Shown piece after piece: positions 1-8,345 of a stretch of DNA of 64,000 bases. A program made the position numbers and the translations under genes. The stretch comes from Pumilibacter intestinalis (GTDB taxonomy: Bacteria > Bacillota > Clostridia > Christensenellales > Pumilibacteraceae). Positions within the stretch are counted from its first letter, which is position 1. Each line of letters begins with the position of its first letter. The stretch covers positions 1 through 64,000 of the forward strand of contig NZ_CALPCH010000002.1 in NCBI RefSeq assembly GCF_943193005.1. The letters are read 5' to 3'. The notes under the pieces are model-generated. The model had not been told where the DNA came from, did no database searches, and saw only the letters and a program-made list of their open reading frames with translations.

Positions 1-52
1 TATCTTTTACCTCTTTAAATTTATCAATAGCAACCCGAATTTCGGTGTTCAT
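1..52 (-). CDS. Unidentified protein, N-terminal fragment
   Basis: Seventeen codons are visible on the minus strand, beginning at an ATG at 50-52 and reading MNTEIRVAIDKFKEVKD before the window ends. A GAGGCGAG ribosome site lies 5-6 nt upstream and a promoter lies at 95-122, so the start looks genuine. Too little is present to name the product. It is transcribed in the same direction as the exchanger at 142-1143. Confidence 0.55.
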   Translation of the reverse strand, partial: MNTEIRVAIDKFKEVKD

Positions 53-94
53 AATTTCTCGCCTCACTTGTAAATTATTGTTTATCGCTCTATT

Positions 95-122
95 ATTATA
101 CAACAACCCAATAAAAAGGCAA
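95..122 (-). promoter_or_regulatory. Sigma-A type promoter for the gene leaving the window
   Basis: Read on the minus strand: TTGCCT (117-122), 16-nt spacer, TATAAT (95-100). It sits about 40 nt upstream of the ATG at 52, leaving room for the GAGGCG ribosome site. Confidence 0.5.
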
Positions 123-141
123 AGTAAAATAGCGGCAATTT

Positions 142-1143
142 TTACAGGGCGGTGGAGAGTATCAAAAAGAGAAGATAGGCGGATACCATAATCGTGCCGC
201 AAGATACGGAGGAAACGTGACCGAGCATCTTTTTTGCGGGTGCTCGATTCTTTATTAAAAGCATTATTGCGGCAAAGACCGAAGCCGCCGCGCCGAGTAC
301 GAGCAGCAGCATGGATTGAAAGCCCGCGGAGCCGCCGGTAAAATGCGGGTATATCGAGGTGTTGCCGGGGCGGAAGCTGAGCAGGTCGGCAAGAAAGAGT
401 ATGAAAAAGTTGAATATGTTGCTGCCGAGAATGTTGCCTACCGAGGCGTTGAAATTTCCTCTTTTGCACAGCGATACGGTGGACACGAGTTCGGGCAACG
501 AGGTTGTGAGCCCTAAAAGCAACGCGCCCGCAAAAGTCTTGCCGAGGTCGAGCTTGTCCGCGATGTCGTCGGTAACGTAGGTGATGCAAATGCTTACCCC
601 TATTAGGAGAAGCGCGGCTATTATAAAGCGCACCGTTAGCTGTTTTACCGAAAGCGAGATTTCCGCTTGCTCGCCCGACTCCTCGGTTTTGGGCGTTATA
701 AGCAGGCAGATAACATATATCGCGAAGATAAAGGGCGAAACGATATTCACAAAACCTATGTGCGGCACGTTTTTAACGAATACGGCTACGGCAATAAGCG
801 CGTATACCGAAATACAGCACAGCAAAGTTACAACGTGATGTTTGCCGACTTTGGCTTTATGAAAGCCGCGAAACATTATTGCGCAACATGCGCCGAGCGC
901 CGCAAGGTTAAATAGATTACTGCCGAGTATATTGCCGGTTACGAGATTGTTTTCGCCTATAAACAGCACGGCGGAAAGCGAGGTGAACAGCTCGGGCAAA
1001 GAGGTTACCGCGGCGAGCAAAACGCCTCCGATAAACGCGCCGGACACTTTGGTTGATTTGTCGAGCAAATCGACGTATTCGGATAGCTTTACGGACAAAA
1101 ACACGATAGCCGCCGCAAGCACAAAAAAGGCAATGTATGACAT
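142..1143 (-). CDS. Sodium/calcium exchanger family protein (YrbG/CaxA-like)
   Basis: A 333-residue integral membrane antiporter of the Na_Ca_ex family, expected to exchange Ca2+ for Na+ or H+ across the cytoplasmic membrane. The family's internal duplication is clear. The alpha-1 repeat has TSLPEL at about 47-52 and GNILGSN at about 70-76. The alpha-2 repeat has TSLPEL at about 213-218 followed by GNILGSN. About ten hydrophobic segments are visible, and the length is typical. The gene stands alone and is divergent from the DegV gene. There is no ribosome site before the ATG. The -10 box lies only 9 nt upstream, so the transcript is probably leaderless. The ion specificity cannot be read from sequence. 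Confidence 0.9.
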   Translation of the reverse strand: MSYIAFFVLAAAIVFLSVKLSEYVDLLDKSTKVSGAFIGGVLLAAVTSLPELFTSLSAVLFIGENNLVTGNILGSNLFNLAALGACCAIMFRGFHKAKVGKHHVVTLLCCISVYALIAVAVFVKNVPHIGFVNIVSPFIFAIYVICLLITPKTEESGEQAEISLSVKQLTVRFIIAALLLIGVSICITYVTDDIADKLDLGKTFAGALLLGLTTSLPELVSTVSLCKRGNFNASVGNILGSNIFNFFILFLADLLSFRPGNTSIYPHFTGGSAGFQSMLLLVLGAAASVFAAIMLLIKNRAPAKKMLGHVSSVSCGTIMVSAYLLFLILSTAL

Positions 1144-1152
1144 AACAATGAT

Positions 1153-1180
1153 ATTATACCACTTTTTTGTAAATATGCAA
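1153..1180 (-). promoter_or_regulatory. Extended -10 promoter abutting the exchanger start codon
   Basis: On the minus strand: TTGCAT (1175-1180), 16 nt, then TGG followed by TATAAT (1153-1158), then 9 nt and the ATG at 1143. Transcription should start at or next to the ATG, and no Shine-Dalgarno is present. The arrangement is nearly identical to 47853-47880. Confidence 0.6.
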
Positions 1181-1190
1181 ACGAAATAGC

Positions 1191-1219
1191 TTGATTATTG
1201 CTTCGGTTTATACTATAAT
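1191..1219 (+). promoter_or_regulatory. Promoter for the degV-apbE operon
   Basis: TTGATT (1191-1196), 17-nt spacer, TATAAT (1214-1219), 32 nt upstream of the ATG at 1252. It is back to back with the exchanger promoter. Confidence 0.55.
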
Positions 1220-1251
1220 TATTTGAAAGGACACTGAAAGGAGCGAGCGTT

Positions 1252-2112
1252 ATGAGCAAGTTTTTTTGCGATACCAATTGCGAACTTTGGTATACGAGGT
1301 TTGACGATTTCGACGCCCAATGTATCAAAATGCCGTATACCGTAAACGGCGAAGAAAAATTTTACGATTTGGGGCGCGAAACCGACAATCGCAAGTTTTT
1401 CGACGCCATGCGTGCGGGCGCGAGCGTTAAAACGCAGGCACTCAACGAAAACGACTACTTGGAATATTTCGAACCCGTGCTTGCCGCGGGCGAAGATATT
1501 TTGTACGTACATTTTTCGAGCGCCATGTCGGGCACTTTTCAGAGCATGGAAAAGGCGATGGATACGCTCAAAGAAAAGTATCCCGAGCGCAAGATAACCG
1601 TAGTAGATACCAAAAACATAAGCATGGGCGCGGGAATGACGGTATATTATGCCGCCAAAATGCATGAGTCGGGAGCTTCGGACGAAGAGGTTGTGCAATT
1701 CGTGGAAAAATTCCGCGAGAAAGTGCGGGTGTATTTCACGGTAGACGATTTGGTTTACTTAAAGCGGGGCGGGAGATTGAGTGCGTTTAAGGCAATGATG
1801 GGCACAATACTCAAATTAAAGCCCATAATTTCCACCTCCGAAGAGGGGAAGCTCGTAAACATACTCAACGCCAAGGGGCGCAAAAAAGCGTTGCACACCC
1901 TTGTTGACTATCTTGAAAGCGACAGGGTGGACTTGAATTATCCTATATCCATAATGAACGCGGACACCGATGAGGACACCGCCGTTATAGTGGAGATGAT
2001 AAAGGAAAAGTATCCGAACGCCGAAATTTGGGAACAGCTCGTCGGTCCCGTGGTGGGTTGTCATTGCGGACCCGACACGATAGGAATGATTTTCGTTGCC
2101 AAAGAAGATTAA
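1252..2112 (+). CDS. DegV family fatty-acid-binding protein
   Basis: A 286-residue DegV (FakB-like) protein. FakB proteins bind one fatty acid and present it to the kinase FakA for phospholipid synthesis; no FakA is visible here, so that role is from family knowledge. The family signature SSAMSGT lies at about 89-95 (consensus SSxLSGT). The LKRGGRLS segment and the KPII segment in the second half are also typical. The start ATG is preceded by GAAAGGAG with good spacing. It is the first gene of a tight run: the next gene starts inside its last codons. Confidence 0.9.
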   Translation: MSKFFCDTNCELWYTRFDDFDAQCIKMPYTVNGEEKFYDLGRETDNRKFFDAMRAGASVKTQALNENDYLEYFEPVLAAGEDILYVHFSSAMSGTFQSMEKAMDTLKEKYPERKITVVDTKNISMGAGMTVYYAAKMHESGASDEEVVQFVEKFREKVRVYFTVDDLVYLKRGGRLSAFKAMMGTILKLKPIISTSEEGKLVNILNAKGRKKALHTLVDYLESDRVDLNYPISIMNADTDEDTAVIVEMIKEKYPNAEIWEQLVGPVVGCHCGPDTIGMIFVAKED

Positions 2113-3316
2113 AGCAGTATTTGCGTTTTCGGTTTGGCTTATCGCGCTCTTGCTGTGCGGGTGCAACGATTTTTACGATAAGCCGCAGCAGTTCGAGTAT
2201 TACGATTACAGAGAAAAGGCGGTTTTCGGCGATATTACTTTTTCGGCGGCGGTGCGCGGCGGCGACGAACAAGCCGCGCTCGACCGAATGACAGAGCTTC
2301 TCGAAAGCATAGACGATGAAATGAGCCTTACTCGAGCGGACAGCGCGTTTTCGCGGTTCAACGCAATGGGCGCAAACGAAAGTTACACGCAAGGATACGA
2401 GAGCGAGCGGGTGGAAATATCCGCTTCGGCGTACGAACTTATAGAACTTTCGCGCGAATTTTACGCAAAAACCGACGGCGCGTTAAATATAGCCGTTCGA
2501 CCGCTTACCGAACTGTGGGGCGTGGCGGCGGGCGACGACGGCGAATTGCAACTGCCTTCCTACGAGCAGATAAACGAGGTTAAAGAGTATTGCGACCCGG
2601 CGTATCTTAAAACCGAGATAAAAGACGGCAGATATTACGCATACAAAACTCATCCCGCTTTGCGCATAGATTTGGGCGCGGTGGCAAAGGGGTTCGCCGC
2701 CGACAGGTGCGTGGAAATAGCGAAAGCCAACGGCGTGGAAAGCGCGCTTATAAACATAAGCGGCAACATTTGCGTGATAGGCGATTGGTATCATCCCGAC
2801 GGCAAAGTATACGAGCGTTGGGCGCTCGGCGTCACCTCTCCGCGCCCGCGCGGCGGCAAGGGCGGCGATATGTGCGCGATTAGCGTTACCGGCGGCAAAA
2901 CTATAGTTACGAGCGGCGATTACGTGCGCTATCGCAAAGCGGAAAATTCAAAAGGCACGCTTTATATTCCGCACATAATAAACGGCGTAACGGGCATGCC
3001 GCTCGGCGTGGAGCAAGACGGACTCGGCGGTTACGTAAACACGAAAAATCACATAATATCCGCAACGGTGATATGCGATAACTCGGCTGAGGCGGACGCC
3101 TACGCTACGGCTGTATGCTTAACGGACGGGAGAAAAGCCGCGGAGTTTTTACAGAGCGAAAACGCGCTCGGCATACTCGTATCGGAGGACGGAATTATGA
3201 CCCTTTCCGGAGTGACCGAGAGCGACGAAAGCGGCGAAGCGTATTTTATATACAAGAGCGGCGACGACGCTTACGACGCCTACAAACGATATGAAATAGA
3301 GGAATACCGCTATTGA
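2096..3316 (+). CDS. apbE: FAD:protein FMN transferase (ApbE family lipoprotein)
   Basis: A 406-residue ApbE protein, which transfers FMN from FAD onto a Thr or Ser of partner proteins such as RnfD and RnfG. It begins with a hydrophobic signal ending in a lipobox-like LCGC, with Cys23 as the lipidation site, so it acts outside the membrane. Family landmarks are the RIDLGAVAKGFAAD segment, NISGN, SGDYVR, HIINGVTG and DAYATA. The best start is a TTG at 2096 inside the degV gene (17-nt overlap), with AGGA upstream, because the signal peptide needs it. It is followed by the NusG_II and Gx genes, a triad often linked to Rnf; here the Rnf operon is 34 kb away. Confidence 0.9.
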   Translation: MPKKIKAVFAFSVWLIALLLCGCNDFYDKPQQFEYYDYREKAVFGDITFSAAVRGGDEQAALDRMTELLESIDDEMSLTRADSAFSRFNAMGANESYTQGYESERVEISASAYELIELSREFYAKTDGALNIAVRPLTELWGVAAGDDGELQLPSYEQINEVKEYCDPAYLKTEIKDGRYYAYKTHPALRIDLGAVAKGFAADRCVEIAKANGVESALINISGNICVIGDWYHPDGKVYERWALGVTSPRPRGGKGGDMCAISVTGGKTIVTSGDYVRYRKAENSKGTLYIPHIINGVTGMPLGVEQDGLGGYVNTKNHIISATVICDNSAEADAYATAVCLTDGRKAAEFLQSENALGILVSEDGIMTLSGVTESDESGEAYFIYKSGDDAYDAYKRYEIEEYRY

Positions 3317-3702
3317 ACGTAGACAGAGCACAAATTATACGTTCGCGCAAAACGCCGTTTGCGGCGGGCGATATAATAATATTCGCCGCCGCGGTAATTC
3401 TCACCGTTGTGCTCGTGCTTACCGTTGTGCGAAAGCCCGGGAGCGGAGTGGAGATTGCTTGCGAAGATTTCCGCATAGTGCTTCCGCTCGATAAAGACTG
3501 CGAGCGGCGTATAGCCGACCATCTGACCGTAACGGTAAGCGGCGGCAAGTGCAGGGTATCGGAGTCGGACTGCCGCAACCGCACTTGCGTTAAAACGGGC
3601 GAAATAGGGCGCGTGGGCGAAAGCATAGTTTGCGCACAGTACGGAGTTGTTATCACGGTGATAGGAGAGAGCCGAGTGGCGGGCTCGGTAGGGCAAAGTT
3701 AA
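3313..3702 (+). CDS. NusG domain II-containing membrane protein
   Basis: A 129-residue protein with one N-terminal membrane segment (about 20-41) and a C-terminal NusG_II domain. The family's CRNRTCVKTG and ESIVCAQYGVVI segments are present. The start is TTG at 3313, overlapping the apbE stop (TTGA), which implies coupled translation. The family is regularly found with ApbE and the Gx transporter in anaerobes. Its biochemical role is not established. Confidence 0.82.
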   Translation: MNVDRAQIIRSRKTPFAAGDIIIFAAAVILTVVLVLTVVRKPGSGVEIACEDFRIVLPLDKDCERRIADHLTVTVSGGKCRVSESDCRNRTCVKTGEIGRVGESIVCAQYGVVITVIGESRVAGSVGQS

Positions 3703-3716
3703 AGGAGATAATCACA

Positions 3717-4226
3717 ACGAACGCAAGACGAATAACAAGAATAGCTTTGTTTACAGTTGCCGCGCTCGCGCTCGCGCTTGCGGAGTCTTTGTTGCCGCCG
3801 CTTTTGCCATTTGCGCCCGGCGCGAAAATGGGACTTTGCAACGTTGTCACTCTCGTAGCTTTGGTGTTGCTCGGATATGCCGACGCCTATCTCATACTCG
3901 CTTTGAGGTGTTTGCTCGCAAGCGTTTTCGGCGGAAACCTCGCCGCGCTTATGTACAGCGTTCCCGCGGGTTTTGCGAGCCTTACCGTGCAAGTTATCTT
4001 GTATCGTTTCGCGATAAAATTCGTGAGTATTGCGGGCATTAGTTTTTTTGGAGCGGTCACTCACAACGCGGTGCAGGTGGGCGTGGCGAGCTTAATAGTT
4101 CAAACAAATCTTACGGCGATGTTGCCGCTCATGCTTGCGGCGAGCATAATAGCGGGTCTTGCGGTGGGAGTCGCGGCGTTTTTCGCAATAAAGTACATAC
4201 CGCAAAAATTCTTTGTTAAGGAGTGA
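3717..4226 (+). CDS. Gx transporter family protein (heptaprenyl diphosphate synthase component I-like)
   Basis: A membrane protein of the Gx_transp (HepS1-like) family with about five hydrophobic segments and the family feature PFAPGAKMGLCNVVTL. It follows the NusG_II gene with no gap, completing the ApbE / NusG_II / Gx set. The start is uncertain. A strong AAAGGAG (3702-3707) stands just upstream, but no ATG, GTG or TTG in this frame follows it at normal distance. The only nearby choices are ATA 3708, ATC 3711 or ACG 3717. I give ACG 3717 from spacing. An upstream TTG at 3630 and a downstream TTG at 3747 are the canonical alternatives. The substrate is unknown. Confidence 0.75.
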   Translation, partial: TNARRITRIALFTVAALALALAESLLPPLLPFAPGAKMGLCNVVTLVALVLLGYADAYLILALRCLLASVFGGNLAALMYSVPAGFASLTVQVILYRFAIKFVSIAGISFFGAVTHNAVQVGVASLIVQTNLTAMLPLMLAASIIAGLAVGVAAFFAIKYIPQKFFVKE

Positions 4227-4228
4227 AT

Positions 4229-5428
4229 ATGAATTCGGAATTTGCGAACAGAATGGCAAATCTAAACGGCACGGCAACGCGCGAGATTTTCAAGCTGTTG
4301 TCGCGCCCCGAAATTATTTCTTTCGCGGGCGGTTTGCCCGCAACCGAAGCGTTGCCCGTAAAAGACGTGCGCTCTATAGCCGCCGACGTTCTCGGTAGAG
4401 CGGACAGTTACAAAATTTTGCAATACGGAACTACCGAGGGCTATGCGCCGCTTACGGAGCGGAGCAAAGAATACGTTGCCGAGTTCGGAGTGAAAGCGCA
4501 AGACAATTCGCAAATGCTCGTTATAAGCGGCGGACAACAGGGCATAGACCTGATGTGCAAGAGCTTTTTGAACGCGGGCGACTGCGTGCTCGTGGAAGAC
4601 CCGACTTATCTTGCCGCGCTCCAAATATTCAATTCCTACGAAGCGGCAGCGGTGGGCGTAAAGGCAAATTCCGACGGTCTCGACATAACCGACCTCGAAC
4701 AAAAGATTAAAAAGCACAAGCCCAAATTCATATATCTCGTGCCCACGTTCTCCAATCCTACGGGCAAGACTTACACGGCGCAAAATCGCCGCGAAATAGC
4801 GCGGGTCACCGCAAAATACGGCGTGCCCGTCCTCGAAGACGACCCTTACGCGCGGCTGCGTTTTTCGGGCGAAAAGGTGAACGCGCTCAAGTCGTTTGAC
4901 TTAGACGACAACGTGGTGTATATAACCTCGTTCAGCAAAATACTTTCGCCGGGATTGAGAGTGGGTATTGCCGTAGGCAATCGCGATATAATACGAAAAA
5001 TGGCGATATGCAAGCAGGGCACGGACTTGCACACGAGCTTGCTCGCGCAGGCGATTGTAGCCGAATATTTGGCGAGAGGATTGCTCGAGCCGGCGGTGAA
5101 AGCGAGTTTGCCGCTGTATAAAGAGCGAAAAGACGCTATGATGCGTGGCATAGAACGGTACATGCCGCAGGAATTCAATCACACGTCACCCGACGGCGGG
5201 CTGTTTGTGTGGGGCGAATTCGAGGGGTGCGATATAAACGCCGCGGAGCTGTTGGCGGAAGCGGTTAAACGCAACGTGGCGTATATTCAGGGAAGCGTGT
5301 TTTATGCCGACGGCGGCGGCAAGAATACTATAAGGCTGAACTATTCCAACGCAAGCGCGGAAAAAATCGACGAGGGCATGAACGCGCTCGGAAACTTTTT
5401 CAAAGAGATAATATCCAAGGAGAAATAA
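4229..5428 (+). CDS. PLP-dependent aminotransferase (2-aminoadipate / LysN-like class I)
   Basis: A 399-residue fold-type I aminotransferase without the winged-helix domain of MocR regulators. Visible features are FAGGLPATEALP near the N terminus, GGQQGIDL, PTFSNPTGKTY, EDDPYARLRF and the PLP-lysine motif SFSKILSPGLRVG. The ATG at 4229 is preferred over the GTG at 4223 because AAGGAG ends at 4223. The family transaminates 2-aminoadipate, branched-chain or aromatic amino acids with 2-oxoglutarate; the exact substrate cannot be told. It stands directly before tyrS. Confidence 0.85.
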   Translation: MNSEFANRMANLNGTATREIFKLLSRPEIISFAGGLPATEALPVKDVRSIAADVLGRADSYKILQYGTTEGYAPLTERSKEYVAEFGVKAQDNSQMLVISGGQQGIDLMCKSFLNAGDCVLVEDPTYLAALQIFNSYEAAAVGVKANSDGLDITDLEQKIKKHKPKFIYLVPTFSNPTGKTYTAQNRREIARVTAKYGVPVLEDDPYARLRFSGEKVNALKSFDLDDNVVYITSFSKILSPGLRVGIAVGNRDIIRKMAICKQGTDLHTSLLAQAIVAEYLARGLLEPAVKASLPLYKERKDAMMRGIERYMPQEFNHTSPDGGLFVWGEFEGCDINAAELLAEAVKRNVAYIQGSVFYADGGGKNTIRLNYSNASAEKIDEGMNALGNFFKEIISKEK

Positions 5429-5433
5429 AGATT

Positions 5434-6651
5434 ATGGCTGAAAAGAATGTGCTCGACACTCTTTACGAGCGCGGGTTTATAGGGCAAACGGTATACGAAG
5501 AAGATATGCGCAAATTGCTCGGCAGTGAAAGCGTTCCCTTTTACGTGGGGTTCGACCCGACTGCGGACAGCTTGCACATAGGGCATTATATTCCCGTAAT
5601 GGCTATGGCGCACATGCAGAGGGCGGGGCACAAACCCATCGCGCTCATAGGCGGCGGCACGGCCATGATAGGCGACCCTTCGGGCAGAACGGATATGCGC
5701 AGTATGATGACAAAGGAAACGATAGCGCATAACGTGGAGTGTTTCCGCCGTCAGCTTTCGCACTTTATCACCTTCGAGGGCGATAACGCTGCCGTAATGG
5801 TGAACAACGCCGACTGGTTGCTTTCGCTCAACTATATAGATTTCTTGCGCGAGATAGGTCCGTTTTTATCGGTAAATAAAATGATAACATGCGATTGCTT
5901 TAAGCAACGTATGGAAAAGGGGCTAAGCTTTCTCGAATTTAACTACATGCCCATGCAGGCGTACGATTTCCTCACGCTGTACAGAAAGTACGGTTGCAAG
6001 TTGGAAATAGGTGGTAACGACCAGTGGAGCAATATACTCGCGGGCGCGGACCTCATACGCCGTTTCGAGCGAACCGACGCTTACGCAATGACCTTTAAGC
6101 TGTTGCTCACGAGCGACGGAAAGAAGATGGGCAAGACCGCGAAAGGCGCGTTGTGGCTGGACGGCAACAAAACCGCGCCTTACGAGTTCTATCAGTATTT
6201 CCGCAACGTGGAAGACGTGAAAACCGCGGAGTGCATGAAACTGCTCACCTTTATGGAACTTGACGAAATAGAGGAACTTACCAAGCATTGCGACGAGCGC
6301 ATGAACGAGGCGAAAAAACGTCTTGCCTACGAGGTTACCAAACTTATACACGGCGAAGAAGCCGCGGAGCAGGCGCAAAAGCAAGCCGCGGCGGCGTTCG
6401 GCGGGTCGGCGCAGGATATGCCGCAGGTTACCGTTTCCGCGCCGCAAAACGCGCTTATAGCCGATATAATGACTCTTGCGGGAGTCGCGCTTTCCAAATC
6501 GGAAGCCCGCCGACTTATAGACGGCGGCGGCGTGAAGATAAACGACTCCAAAGTGCTCGGCTCGGCGGACGCGCTCGACAAATACACTGCGGAGAAAGAG
6601 TTCGTGTTGCATAAAGGCAAAAAAGTTCATTTGCGCGTAACCCTTAAATGA
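5434..6651 (+). CDS. tyrS: Tyrosyl-tRNA synthetase
   Basis: A 405-residue class I tyrosyl-tRNA synthetase of the bacterial TyrRS type. The HIGH signature is exact at 48-51. The second signature is KMGKT at about 231-235. The GGNDQWSNI tyrosine-site segment is present. A C-terminal S4 RNA-binding domain (about 340-405) contains SKSEARRLI. AAGGAG lies upstream of the ATG. No T-box leader is present, because only 5 nt separate it from the aminotransferase gene; expression must come from the upstream operon. Confidence 0.97.
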   Translation: MAEKNVLDTLYERGFIGQTVYEEDMRKLLGSESVPFYVGFDPTADSLHIGHYIPVMAMAHMQRAGHKPIALIGGGTAMIGDPSGRTDMRSMMTKETIAHNVECFRRQLSHFITFEGDNAAVMVNNADWLLSLNYIDFLREIGPFLSVNKMITCDCFKQRMEKGLSFLEFNYMPMQAYDFLTLYRKYGCKLEIGGNDQWSNILAGADLIRRFERTDAYAMTFKLLLTSDGKKMGKTAKGALWLDGNKTAPYEFYQYFRNVEDVKTAECMKLLTFMELDEIEELTKHCDERMNEAKKRLAYEVTKLIHGEEAAEQAQKQAAAAFGGSAQDMPQVTVSAPQNALIADIMTLAGVALSKSEARRLIDGGGVKINDSKVLGSADALDKYTAEKEFVLHKGKKVHLRVTLK

Positions 6652-7259
6652 ATTCGTTCGTTACGGTAAAGGGCGGAGAATACGAGTTCGAAATATCGAA
6701 ATCGCGCTTTATTGCTTTTTGCGGAAGGGTGCGCACCGACGCCGAAGCAAACGGGATACTTGCCGAATTGCGCAAAAAATACAAGGACTGCACCCATATA
6801 TGTTACGCATACGTCTCGGGTGAAAGCGCGAGGAGCAGCGACGACGGCGAGCCTGCGGGCACTGCGGGCGCACCAATTGCCGAGTGCATACGCACGGCGG
6901 GACTGAGCGAAACCATGGTTTCGGTAGTGCGCTATTTCGGCGGAGTAAAGCTGGGCGCGGGCGGACTCGTTCGCGCGTATACCAAAGCGGCGAGCGAGTC
7001 CATAGCGAGAGCGAAACGCGTCGAGGCGGCGGACTGCGAACTCGTAAGGGCGGAATTCGATTATTCGGTTTGGAAAAAAATCGAAAAAAGGGTAGTTCAA
7101 TCGCTTTATAAAATAACGGCTTTGGAGTATAATAGAACGGTAGACGTAACTTACGCCGCAATAAGCGCGAGCGATTTGGAAGAGGAACTCTGTTCTCTCA
7201 CTCAAGGAAAGTGCGCGTTTAAGCGGCTCGGCAACTGCCGAGTGGAACGGGATTTATAA
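6648..7259 (+). CDS. YigZ / IMPACT family protein
   Basis: A 203-residue UPF0029 protein. The N-terminal IMPACT domain shows KSRFIAF, THICYAYV, DDGEPAGTAGAPI and VVRYFGGVKLGAGGLVRAY, all hallmarks of the family. The C-terminal ~70 residues match the expected DUF1949 position. Its start overlaps the tyrS stop by 4 nt (ATGA). The bacterial role is not settled; eukaryotic IMPACT relatives act in translation control. Confidence 0.92.
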   Translation: MNSFVTVKGGEYEFEISKSRFIAFCGRVRTDAEANGILAELRKKYKDCTHICYAYVSGESARSSDDGEPAGTAGAPIAECIRTAGLSETMVSVVRYFGGVKLGAGGLVRAYTKAASESIARAKRVEAADCELVRAEFDYSVWKKIEKRVVQSLYKITALEYNRTVDVTYAAISASDLEEELCSLTQGKCAFKRLGNCRVERDL

Positions 7260-7275
7260 ACGGAGATACATAGAA

Positions 7276-8337
7276 ATGGAACTCAAGATAATCGAAGCAA
7301 AGAACAAAAAAGCGAAGCCTGCGGGCGCGCTCGGGTTCGGCAAATATTTTACCGACCACATGTTTGTTATGGAATACGGCGACGGAGAATGGCGCAACGC
7401 GCGAATACAGCCGTACGAGCCTTTTTCGCTCGACCCGAGCACGGCGGTGTTTCATTACGCTCAGGCTATATTCGAGGGAACTAAGGCATACAAGAACAAA
7501 GAGGGAGAAATACGGCTTTTCCGTCCGCGCGAAAACTTTCTGCGTTTGAACAATTCGGCGGACAGGGTATGTATTCCGCCGGTAGACGTAGACTTTGTGC
7601 TCGACGCGCTTAGTAAGCTCGTGCTAATGGAAAAGGATTGGATACCTTCCGACGAAGGCACCGCGCTGTATATCCGCCCGAGCATAATAGCAACCGACTC
7701 CGCGCTCGGAGTTCACGCGGCGCACAATTATATCTTTTTCATAATCTTGAGTCCGGTAGGGGCGTATTACGCGCACGGCCTCGAGCCCGTGGGCTTATAT
7801 GTGGAACAGGAATACGTTCGCGCCTCAAAGGGCGGCACGGGTCATCACAAAGTTGCGGGCAACTATGCGGCGAGTCTTAAAGCGGGCGAAAAAGCGATAC
7901 AAATGGGATACGACCAAGTAATGTGGCTCGACTCCAAAGAGCACAAGTACGTTGAAGAAGTGGGGTCGATGAACATATTTTTCGTACTCGGCGGCAAAGT
8001 GGTTACGCCCATGCTCGGCGGCAGTATTTTGCCTGGTATAACTCGCAAGAGCGTTATAGAACTGCTTAAAAGCGAGGGCATGGAGGTGGAAGAACGCCTT
8101 GTGCCCATAAAAGAGGTTATAGACGGCATAAAGGACGGAACTTGCACGGAGATATTCGGCACGGGCACGGCGGCGGTTATATCGCCGGTGGGCAAAGTGG
8201 GATACGAGGGCAAAGACTATATCGTGGGCGGCGGAAAGATGGGCGAAATATCCCGCTTTACCTACGACCGCGTGACTGGCATACAAACGGGCAAAATCGA
8301 AGATAAATTCGGTTGGGTAACTCGCATAGACCGTTAG
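7276..8337 (+). CDS. ilvE: Branched-chain amino acid aminotransferase
   Basis: A 353-residue fold-type IV aminotransferase of the long BCAT type, interconverting Val, Leu and Ile with their 2-keto acids. Landmarks are HYAQAIFEGTKAY, YIRPSIIATD, the PLP lysine in HHKVAGNYAASL (K192), EVGSMNIFFV, LPGITRKSV and EIFGTGTAAVISPV. A ribosome site of the form GGAGA precedes the ATG. It lies 16 nt after the YigZ gene in the same run. Confidence 0.95.
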   Translation: MELKIIEAKNKKAKPAGALGFGKYFTDHMFVMEYGDGEWRNARIQPYEPFSLDPSTAVFHYAQAIFEGTKAYKNKEGEIRLFRPRENFLRLNNSADRVCIPPVDVDFVLDALSKLVLMEKDWIPSDEGTALYIRPSIIATDSALGVHAAHNYIFFIILSPVGAYYAHGLEPVGLYVEQEYVRASKGGTGHHKVAGNYAASLKAGEKAIQMGYDQVMWLDSKEHKYVEEVGSMNIFFVLGGKVVTPMLGGSILPGITRKSVIELLKSEGMEVEERLVPIKEVIDGIKDGTCTEIFGTGTAAVISPVGKVGYEGKDYIVGGGKMGEISRFTYDRVTGIQTGKIEDKFGWVTRIDR

Positions 8338-8345
8338 CGCAAAGT

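Noticed and set aside
5200-5434. T-box leader for tyrS
   Set aside because: Only 5 nt separate tyrS from the coding sequence of the preceding aminotransferase, and no T-box core sequence is present.
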